A stretch of 46,592 nt of DNA, taken from contig DYIY01000024.1 of the NCBI GenBank assembly GCA_020723405.1, positions 1 through 46,592 of the forward strand, in the 5' to 3' direction. The DNA is from Thiobacillus denitrificans. Lineage in GTDB: Bacteria > Pseudomonadota > Gammaproteobacteria > Burkholderiales > Thiobacillaceae. Numbering within the stretch: the stretch's first letter is position 1; the number at the start of each line of letters is the position of its first letter. The translations under genes and the position numbers were made by a program. Below are positions 1 through 7,300 of the stretch, in pieces. The notes beneath the pieces were generated by a model that was not told where the DNA came from, searched no databases, and saw only the letters and a program-made list of their open reading frames with translations.

Positions 1-793
1 GTTTGGCCATACAGTCGTTGTCCCGGCCCTTGTCCGGCTTGGGCTTGCGGGCCTGAGCGGGGAGCCGGGGCGGCATCTGCATGTCCAGGTCCCGGATGCG
101 CTTGCGCAGGTGTTCCACCACGGTCTTGTCGGTCCAGATGCCGGTGTGGGCCTGGATGCCGAACACGTCCCGCCAGACCGGGCCACCCTGCACCGCGACG
201 TTGTTGGCTCCTTCCAGTTCGGGCCTGGCGGCGGAAACCGGGTCGTTGGGGTCGTAGAAATTGGTCCAGGTGCGCACGTCCCGGGGCTTGCCGGGGGTGA
301 TTTCCACCTTGAGTTGATGCATGGCCCCGGCGATGCGCGCCGCTTCGGCCCGGCCCAGGGGGGAGCCCAGGGTGACCCATTCGTCGATCTGCCGGCCTTC
401 CAGGTTGATGGCCGGCACTTCCAGCGCGTCCCCCGTGCCGCCCTCCAGGGCCAGCTTGGTGACCACCGTGCCCCAGGAATGGGAGACGACGATGACCGGC
501 CGGCCGGGATGGTTCTTCACTTCCTCGGTGATGCGCCGCTGCACTTCCATCGCCCATTCGCCGGCCTTGTTGGTGAAGTCGGCGTAGGAGTTGGGCACGC
601 TGCGGCCTTCGTAGCGGAAGGTCACTTCCTTCACGTCGGTCCAGTACTTTTCGGCGATGTCCGCCGACCAGCCGTCGGCCCGGTTGCCCCCGCCGATGCC
701 GTGGACCACGATGACCAGGGGTTCCACGGCCCAGGCCGCCGTGGCCGTCAGCACCAGCAGGAGGATCAGGTAAACGCGCCCCAGGATGTGCAT
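1..793 (-). CDS. Exported alpha/beta hydrolase, lipase-like (3' end cut by window edge)
   Basis: Reading the minus strand from an ATG at 793 gives 264 codons with no stop before the window edge, so the C-terminus is missing. Residues 1-22 form a signal peptide (hydrophobic LILLLVLTATAAWA), so the protein probably acts in the periplasm or outside. The mature part begins with a strand and an oxyanion-type HG (VVHGIGGG, about residues 29-36). A nucleophile elbow SHSWG places the likely catalytic serine at 106. A later YDPNDP (acid candidate) and AHTGIW (histidine candidate) complete a plausible triad. The visible end is rich in Pro, Lys and Arg. The substrate cannot be told; esterase or lipase activity is inferred from the fold. 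It is divergent from the hydrolase at 1111. Confidence 0.75.
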   Translation of the reverse strand, partial: MHILGRVYLILLLVLTATAAWAVEPLVIVVHGIGGGNRADGWSADIAEKYWTDVKEVTFRYEGRSVPNSYADFTNKAGEWAMEVQRRITEEVKNHPGRPVIVVSHSWGTVVTKLALEGGTGDALEVPAINLEGRQIDEWVTLGSPLGRAEAARIAGAMHQLKVEITPGKPRDVRTWTNFYDPNDPVSAARPELEGANNVAVQGGPVWRDVFGIQAHTGIWTDKTVVEHLRKRIRDLDMQMPPRLPAQARKPKPDKGRDNDCMAK

Positions 794-1110
794 ATGCAAG
801 CTCCGGACTGAATGTTTGGAAAGCCTGGTTTCAATTTAGGCTTGCTGTGGCGCGTCTGCTGGGATGATTCCCCCGCCCGTGATTACCCGCATCGATGTGC
901 TGCGCCAGATCAGGGCTCCATGTCTTTCGGCATATTGACCCGGCCAGGCTGTTCGAGAAAAATCGGGATAAGTGGATCGTAAATAATCCTGATGACCTTC
1001 AGGGAGGTCCGTCGGGGGCACTGGCCTCCGGTGGTGTTGGCTGGAGCCTCCGGGAAAACGCCCGGGGCTCCAGTTCAACTATTCAACTATTGAAATGGGA
1101 GATAGACAGG
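794..1110. other. Intergenic region between two divergent hydrolase genes
   Basis: This 317-base stretch contains no convincing gene; short open frames here lack ribosome sites and family resemblance. A weak promoter-like pair reads rightward: TTGACC at 935-940, 17 bases, then AAAAAT at 958-963, which would give a leader of about 140 bases for the gene at 1111. A short direct repeat (TTCAACTA TTCAACTA) lies at about 1074-1089 just before that gene's ribosome-binding site. Confidence 0.3.
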
Positions 1111-2049
1111 GTGGCTTCATCATCTTGGTTGTTTGTGCTTTCCGGTTTCCTGGCGTCGGGTTTTGTCTTTGCTGCCGATCAGGGCAAAGAGGTGGGGGGG
1201 GGTGGGCTCGATGGGGAACCGTCCATTCGTTTCGTCGATGTGGCGTCCTTCGATCCGGTCACGCTGGCCCCCCTGACGGTGAAGGCCAGGCTGACCCTGC
1301 CGGCCCATGGGCGGTCTGCTTCCTGTCAGTCAGCCCAGTCGGGCTGGCCTGCGGTGCTTGTCCTGCATGGTTCCGGTGGCGTGGATCTGCGGGGGGACTT
1401 CTACGTCAGGGCCTTGGCCGAAGCAGGAGTCGCCAGCCTGGAACTGGACATGTGGGAAGCCCGGGGGGTGACGGGTCCAGAGAACCGGCCTGCCCTGCCG
1501 GCCTATACCTATCCGGATGCATTCGCCGGGCTGTCCTTCCTGTCTTCCTATCCGGGCATCGATGGGGATCGGGTCGGGGTGCTGGGCTTTTCCTGGGGCG
1601 GCGTCATGAGCATGGCGTCGGCCACCGAGGGGGTCGTGGCCCTCTACGGTGACGGGGTGCATCGCTTCAAGGCCCATGCGGCCCACTACCCCATCTGCTA
1701 CGCCTACAACAATCCCTACATCCCCAATTCGGAATTCGGCAGTGCCGCCGGCAATCCCCTGACGGGAGCCCCCATCCTCATCCAGGTGGGCGAGCTGGAT
1801 GACTATGACGAAGGGGCCGGCCCCTGCCTGGCGCTCCAGGCAGGTTTGCAGGAAAGCGAGGGAGCGCTGCTGGAGGTGTCGGTGTACCCCGGGGCCCACC
1901 ATGGCTGGGATCGTCTGCAGGTGCCCATGGTCGTGGATGACGTTTTCAGCCATCTGGGGCTGGGGGGGGCAGTTGAATTCCAGCCGGACGTGGAACAGGC
2001 CATGAGCGCCCGTCGGCGCGTGGTGACTTTCTTCAAGCGCAATCTCTGA
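1111..2049 (+). CDS. Exported dienelactone hydrolase-family alpha/beta hydrolase
   Basis: A GTG at 1111, seven bases after a GGGAGA ribosome site, gives 312 residues; the open frame extends further upstream but without homologous-looking sequence. Residues 1-22 are a signal peptide ending AFA-like (FVFAAD). The mature protein shows the alpha/beta-hydrolase order: oxyanion HGSGG at 86-90, nucleophile GFSWGG with Ser161, an acid candidate in GELDDYD and a histidine in GAHHGWD near the end. This matches the dienelactone hydrolase family, which cleaves esters or lactones; the substrate here is unknown. An unusual run of nine G bases at 1194-1202 encodes a Gly stretch just after the signal peptide and could slip during replication. 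Confidence 0.8.
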   Translation: MASSSWLFVLSGFLASGFVFAADQGKEVGGGGLDGEPSIRFVDVASFDPVTLAPLTVKARLTLPAHGRSASCQSAQSGWPAVLVLHGSGGVDLRGDFYVRALAEAGVASLELDMWEARGVTGPENRPALPAYTYPDAFAGLSFLSSYPGIDGDRVGVLGFSWGGVMSMASATEGVVALYGDGVHRFKAHAAHYPICYAYNNPYIPNSEFGSAAGNPLTGAPILIQVGELDDYDEGAGPCLALQAGLQESEGALLEVSVYPGAHHGWDRLQVPMVVDDVFSHLGLGGAVEFQPDVEQAMSARRRVVTFFKRNL

Positions 2050-2066
2050 CGGAAAGCGGTGCGGTC

Positions 2067-2261
2067 GTGCTGATGCCCGTTGTATTGCATGAGGGCAGTG
2101 AATGGCGCAGGAGACTGCGCCTGGTCGTGGATGTGGTGTTTTTCACCCTGGTCATGCTGCCTGTGTTCGGGCTGCTGCTGGTGGGCCTTTATTTTCTCAA
2201 GGCCAGCCTGGGCATCGATATCGTGCCGGCCATGCATCTGCCTGCCCTGATCGGCTTCTGA
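2067..2261 (+). CDS. Small single-span membrane protein, unknown function
   Basis: This 64-residue frame starts at GTG 2067 (an ATG at 2073 is an equally good start) only 17 bases after the hydrolase at 1111, with GGAAAGCGG as a possible ribosome site, so the two may be cotranscribed. The N-terminus is charged (EWRRRLR), followed by one long hydrophobic helix at about residues 21-46. It is then closed by a strong hairpin. I do not recognise a family. It resembles small membrane proteins with an Arg-rich cytoplasmic head, but it could be a chance frame. Confidence 0.45.
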   Translation: MLMPVVLHEGSEWRRRLRLVVDVVFFTLVMLPVFGLLLVGLYFLKASLGIDIVPAMHLPALIGF

Positions 2262-2269
2262 AAATGACA

Positions 2270-2294
2270 ATGCCCGGCCGTTCTGGCCGGGCAT
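2270..2294. terminator. Hairpin between convergent genes
   Basis: A perfect inverted repeat (ATGCCCGGCC, loop GTTCT, GGCCGGGCAT) lies between the small membrane gene ending at 2261 and htpG ending at 2316. On the minus strand it is followed by a short T-rich stretch (TTGTCATTTTC). It probably terminates transcription from both sides. Confidence 0.65.
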
Positions 2295-2315
2295 GCCTGC
2301 CGGGGTGTTCCTGGT

Positions 2316-4187
2316 TCAGCCGAAGAGCAGGCCGTTGACCCGTTTCACGAAGCCGGCCGGGTCGGCCAGTTGGCCGCCGTCCAGCAGCACGGCCTGGTCC
2401 ATGAGCAGGCCGGCCAGTTCGTCGAAGCGGCTGCCTTCTTCATTTTCCAGACGTTTCACCAGGGGGTGGCCCAGGTTCACTTCCAGGATGGGCTGGGTCT
2501 CCGGTACGGCCTGGCCCATCTGCTTGAGCATGCGCGCCAGGTTGGCGTTCATGTCGCCTTCGTCGGCCACTAGGCAGGCAGGGGATTCCACCAGGCGGTG
2601 GCTGGTCCGCACGTCCTTGGCCCGACTGTCCAGGGCGGTCTTGATCCGCTCCAGCAGGGGCTTGGCGGCCTCCTCGGCGGCGGCCGGTTCCTCGGGCTTG
2701 TCTTCACCCTCGGCCGTCACGGCGGACAGGTCCACCTGGCCCTTGGCCACGGAGGCCAGGGATTTGCCGTCGAATTCGAACAGGTTGGACACCACCCATT
2801 CGTCCACCCGGTCGGTGAGCAGCAGGACTTCCACGCCCTTCTTGCGGAACACTTCCAGGTGGGGGCTGGCCTGGGCGGCGGCCAGGGTGTCGGCGGTGAG
2901 GTAGTAGATCTTGTCCTGGCCTTCCTTCATGCGGCCCAGGTAGTCGGCCAGGGAGACGGTTTCGGCGTCGGCCTGGGTGGAGCGGAAGCGCAGCAGTCTG
3001 GCGATGCGCTCCTTGTTGGCCTGGTCTTCGCCCACGCCTTCCTTGAGCACCTTGCCGAAGTGTTCCCAGACCTTGGCGAAGTCATCCTTGCGGTTCTCGG
3101 CGATGTCGTCCAGCAGGTCCAGGGTCTTGCGCACGCAGCCGTTGCGGATCATTTCCATGTCCCGGGTTTCCTGGAGGATTTCCCGGGAGACGTTGAGGGG
3201 CAGGTCGGCGGCGTCGATGACCCCGCGCACGAAGCGCAGGTAGGCGGGCATGAGCTTGCGGGCGTCTTCCATGATGAAGACCCGCTTCACGTAGAGCTTC
3301 ACGCCGGTCTTGGCGTCCCGGTCCCACAGGTCGAAGGGGGCGTGGGCGGGCACGTAGAGCAGGGCGGTGTAGTCCTGGCGCCCTTCCACCTTCACGTGGG
3401 TCCAGGCCAGGGGGTCTTCGTAGTCGTGGCCTACGTGCTTGTAGAAGGCCTTGTACTCGTCTTCGCTGATGTCGTTCTTGGCCCGGGTCCACAGGGCGTT
3501 GGCCCGGTTGACCACTTCGGTTTTGTCTTCCTCCAGGAATTCCACGGGGATGGCGATGTGGTCTGAGTATTCCCGGATCACCGATTTCACCCGCCAGGCA
3601 TCGAGGAACTCGGCTTCGTCCTCCTTGAGGTGCAGGACGATCTCGGTGCCCCGCTCGGCCTTTTCCACGGTTTCCAGGGTGTACTGGCCGCTGCCTTCGT
3701 CGTCGGTGGCGTATTCCCAGCGCACGCCGTGCTCCTGGGTGAGTCCGGCCCGGCGGGTGGTGAGGCTGACCTTGTCGGCGACGATGAAGCTGGAATAGAA
3801 ACCCACGCCGAACTGGCCGATCAGTTGGGCGTCCTTCTTCTGGTCGCCGGTGAGCTTGCCGAAGAACTCCCGGGTGCCGGACTTGGCGATGGTGCCGATG
3901 TGCTCGATGACTTCCTGGCGGCTCATGCCGATGCCGTTGTCACGGATGGTGACGGTCCGGGCTTCCTTGTCCACGCTGACGCGGATCTTGAGCTCCGGGT
4001 CGGATTCGTACAGGGCCGAATCGGACAGGGCCTCGAAGCGCAGCTTGTCGGCGGCGTCGGAGGCGTTGGAGATGAGTTCCCGAAGGAAGATCTCCTTATG
4101 GCTGTAGAGAGAGTGGATCATGAGGTGTAGCAGTTGCTTCACCTCGGCCTGGAAGCCCAGGGTTTCCTTGGTTGCGGTTTCGGTCAT
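2316..4187 (-). CDS. htpG: Molecular chaperone HtpG (Hsp90)
   Basis: The protein has 623 residues, nearly identical in length to E. coli HtpG (624). It carries the GHKL ATPase signatures of Hsp90 in the N-terminal domain: [14 protein letters not shown] with the catalytic region, DNGIGM and GQFGVGFYS. The middle domain (for example [11 protein letters not shown]) and the C-terminal dimerisation domain follow. It is a cytosolic ATP-dependent chaperone that remodels client proteins and is usually heat induced. The sequence agrees: a sigma-32-type promoter lies 35-62 bases upstream of the start. The gene stands alone and is divergent from the A2M gene. Confidence 0.97.
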   Translation of the reverse strand: MTETATKETLGFQAEVKQLLHLMIHSLYSHKEIFLRELISNASDAADKLRFEALSDSALYESDPELKIRVSVDKEARTVTIRDNGIGMSRQEVIEHIGTIAKSGTREFFGKLTGDQKKDAQLIGQFGVGFYSSFIVADKVSLTTRRAGLTQEHGVRWEYATDDEGSGQYTLETVEKAERGTEIVLHLKEDEAEFLDAWRVKSVIREYSDHIAIPVEFLEEDKTEVVNRANALWTRAKNDISEDEYKAFYKHVGHDYEDPLAWTHVKVEGRQDYTALLYVPAHAPFDLWDRDAKTGVKLYVKRVFIMEDARKLMPAYLRFVRGVIDAADLPLNVSREILQETRDMEMIRNGCVRKTLDLLDDIAENRKDDFAKVWEHFGKVLKEGVGEDQANKERIARLLRFRSTQADAETVSLADYLGRMKEGQDKIYYLTADTLAAAQASPHLEVFRKKGVEVLLLTDRVDEWVVSNLFEFDGKSLASVAKGQVDLSAVTAEGEDKPEEPAAAEEAAKPLLERIKTALDSRAKDVRTSHRLVESPACLVADEGDMNANLARMLKQMGQAVPETQPILEVNLGHPLVKRLENEEGSRFDELAGLLMDQAVLLDGGQLADPAGFVKRVNGLLFG

Positions 4188-4197
4188 GGCGGAAGAG

Positions 4198-4219
4198 CTC
4201 CCCTGTTGAAAACGGGGAG
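4198..4219 (-). promoter_or_regulatory. Hairpin masking the htpG Shine-Dalgarno
   Basis: In the htpG message, CUCCCC (4219-4214) can pair over a 10-base loop with GGGGAG (4203-4198), the likely ribosome site 10 bases before the ATG at 4187. The predicted sigma-32 start site falls near 4214-4216, so the 5' arm may be only partly transcribed from that promoter. This weakens a thermometer reading. Confidence 0.35.
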
Positions 4220-4221
4220 AT

Positions 4222-4249
4222 AGATGAGGCCCGGGTTCCGGTATTCAAG
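4222..4249 (-). promoter_or_regulatory. Sigma-32-type heat-shock promoter of htpG
   Basis: On the minus strand, CTTGAAT (4249-4243), 13 bases, then CCTCATCT (4229-4222) closely match the sigma-32 consensus CTTGAAA-N11..16-CCCCATnT. The position, about 35 bases upstream of htpG, is right for a known heat-shock gene. Confidence 0.65.
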
Positions 4250-4264
4250 AGGGGGGCTTCAGGG

Positions 4265-4291
4265 CCCCGGCAATGCCGAGGCATGCCGGGG
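4265..4291. promoter_or_regulatory. GC-rich nested hairpin upstream of the A2M gene
   Basis: CCCCGGCA (4265-4272) and TGCCGGGG (4284-4291) enclose a second palindrome, TGCC-GA-GGCA. It could be a leader hairpin, a small repeat element or a protein site. No downstream T run follows, so it is not a typical terminator. Confidence 0.4.
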
Positions 4292-4303
4292 CGCGTTATG
4301 CTT

Positions 4304-4326
4304 CTCCCCACCAACGAACTGGGGAG
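4304..4326 (+). promoter_or_regulatory. Hairpin masking the A2M Shine-Dalgarno
   Basis: CTCCCC (4304-4309), an 11-base loop and GGGGAG (4321-4326) place the ribosome site of the gene at 4333 in a stem. The arms are the same six-base pair seen in front of the divergent htpG gene. Confidence 0.35.
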
Positions 4327-4332
4327 TTTTCC

Positions 4333-7300
4333 ATGCTGCGCCGTCTGATCCCGACCCTTCTTCTTGCCGCCCTGGCCTTCCAGGCAGGTGCTGCCGGCGT
4401 GGAGGCCTTCTCCCCCCAGGGAGAAGTGAAAGGGGTGCGCCAGGTGAGCGCCCGCTTCGACGTGGACATGGTGCCCCTGGGGGATCCCCGGCTGGCGGAC
4501 CCCTTCGTCGCCGACTGTCCGGCCAAGGGCAAGGGCCGCTGGGTGGACAGCCGCAACTGGGTGTTCGATTTCGAGAAGGATCTGCCCGCCGGGGTGGTCT
4601 GCCGCTTCGGCCTGAAACCGGAGACCCGCAGCCTGGCCGGCGAGGCCCTGGCCCCCGGCCACTTTGACTTCAGCACCGGCGGCCCGGCCGTCATCACCAG
4701 CGAACCCGGCGAGGGCAACCGCATCAACGAGGACCAGGTGTTCGTCCTGGGTCTGGATGCGCCGGTGCAGGAATCCACCCTGGCCGGCCGCTTCTGGTGC
4801 CGGGCCGACGGGGTGGCGGAACTGATCCCCGCCCAGTTGCTGAGCGGCCCGGACAAGGCCAAGGTGCTGGCGGCCAGCGCTGAATTCTTCAACGGCTACC
4901 TGGCGGTGGTGGCCGACGGCCACGCGCCGCGTCTGGTGGAAGGCCCCGGCGGCAACCAGCGGGAAGCCCTGCTCAAGGCCGCCGCCCAGCCCGGCGCGCC
5001 GGTCCTGGTGGCCCGCTGCGGCCGCCGCCTGCCGGCGGGCAAGACCGTGGTCCTGGTCTGGCAGCCGGGCATCGAATCGGCCAGCGGCGTGGCGGTGAGC
5101 GGGGCCCAGGAACTGGGCTTCCAGGTGCGCCCCGACTTCACCGCCCGCCTGCAATGCGAGCGCCTGAGTCCCCGCCGGCCCTGCCTGCCGGTGTTGCCCA
5201 TCAACCTGACGTTCAGCGCGCCCGTGGACGTGAAGCTGCTGGACAAGGTCACCCTGTCCAACGGCAAGCAGTCCTGGAAGAGCGTCATCGATGCCGATGC
5301 CCGCCGCGCCGGCCACACCCAGTTCCTGAAATTCCCCGGGCCCTTCCCCGAGGGCGGGGAATTCACCCTGAGCCTGCCGGCCAGGTTCAAGGACCAGGAC
5401 GGCCGGGTCCTGGTGAACGGCAAGAGCTTCCCCCTCAAGGTGAAGACCGACCTGGCGCCGCCCCTGGCCCGTTTCGCCGGCAACTTCGGCCTCTACGAAC
5501 TCAACGCCCAGCCGGCCCTGCCCCTGACCCTTCGCTACGTGGACACCCTGAGCAAGAGCCACGCCCAGTTCGGCGCCGAGCGGCTCACCACCCAGAACCC
5601 GGCGGAGATCATCGACTGGCTGCGGCGCATCAAGGCCATGGAGAACAACGAATACGGCGAGTACGACGAAGCGAAGGGCTACGCCCCCGTCAAGCGCTAC
5701 GGCGGCGAGGACTCCATTTTCGAAGCCCGCCACAAGATCCAGGCGGTGGTCCTGCCCAAGCCCCTGCCGGACAAGGAAACGGAAGTCATCGGCATTCCCC
5801 TCAACGGGGCCGGCTTCCACATCGTCGAAGTGGCCAGCCCCCGCCTGGGCGCGGCCCTCATGGACAAGGCCAAGCCCTACCACGTGCGGGCCACCGGCCT
5901 GGTGACCAACCTGGCGGTGCATTTCAAGCAGGGGGGCGAATCCTCCCTGGTCTGGGTGACCCGCCTGGACGACGGCAAGCCCGTGGCCGACGTGGACGTG
6001 GCGGTGCGGGACTGCGGCAACGCCATCCACGCCCGGGGCCGCACCGACGCCCAGGGCATCCTGCGCATCAGCCGGGAACTGCCCGAGACCTCCAGCCTGC
6101 CCGGCTGCCTGGACAAGTACGACCGGCAGTTCTTCGTGACCGCCGCCAAGGACGGGGACTTCAGCTTCCTGCTGTCGGACTGGGGCGAGGGCATCTCCCC
6201 CTGGCGCTTCAATCTCCCGCAGGACAACTGGCAGGGCCCCTGGATCGCCCATGCCGTGCTGGACCGCAGCCTGTTCCGGCCCGGCGAGGAAGTGGCCATG
6301 AAGCTGTTCGTGCGGCGCAAGAAGTCCGTGGGCTTCGGTTTCGTGGACGCCCCCCGCCTGGGCAAGGAAGTGATCCTGCGCCACTACGGCAGCGGCGAGG
6401 ACGTGAAACTGCCGGTGACCTGGGACGGGATGGGCATCGCCGAAGTGCGCTACACCCTGCCCAAGGAGGCCAACCAGGGCGAATACGGCATCTTTGTCAC
6501 CCACCAGTTGGGCGCCCGCAAACGCAACCGGGACCTGGAAGAACTGAACGCCGGCGAATTCCGCGTGGCCAGCTACCGGGTGCCCAGCGTGCGGGCCCGC
6601 CTGAGCGGACCGGCCATGGCGGTGAACCCCGCCAGCCTGCACCTGGACATGCAGGCCAGCTACCTGGCCGGGGGCGCCGCCAGCCAGATGCCCGTCACCC
6701 TGCGCGGCCAGCTGAGCCCCTATGCGCCCCAGTTCCCCGACTATGAAGACGCCAGTTTTGCCAACGGCGCCGTCAGGATCGGCAAACAGAACCCGGATGG
6801 CGAATGGCGGCTCGACGACTACGCGGTGGAGGAGGGAGGTGCTGGCGTCCAGCACGGCGTCACCCCCCTCAAGACCCTCAAGTTCACCCTGGACGGCGCC
6901 GGCGGCGGCCGGACCGGCTGGGACAATCTGCCTGCCGCCGACACCCCCCGGGTGCTGGAAGCCGAAGCCGAATACCGGGACGCCAGCGGCGAGATCCGCG
7001 CTGCCGCCACCCAGGTGGTCCTCTACCCGGCCGAGGTGGTGCTGGGGGTCCAGCCCGACTCCTGGGTCCAGGGCAAGGACAAGCAGCGCCTGCGCATCAT
7101 CGTCCTGGATACCGCCGGCAAGCCCAGGGCCGGCGTGGCCGTGCAGGGCCGCCTGTTCCAGCAGCAGTGGTACTCCTATCGCAAGCGCATCATCGGCGGC
7201 TTCTACGCCTACGAACACGGCGAGGAGATCATTCCCCTGGCGGCCAATGGGGCAAACACCTGTGAAGGCACCAGCGACGCCCAGGGCCTGGTGTTCTGCG

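Noticed and set aside
836-1078. An 80-codon minus-strand frame between the two hydrolases
   Set aside because: Low-complexity Pro/Arg/His composition, no ribosome site, and it overlaps the putative leader of the gene at 1111.
4198-4219. Calling the htpG hairpin a proven RNA thermometer
   Set aside because: The sigma-32 start point predicted near 4215 may exclude part of the 5' arm, and a six-pair GC stem alone is weak evidence; kept only as a low-confidence regulatory feature.
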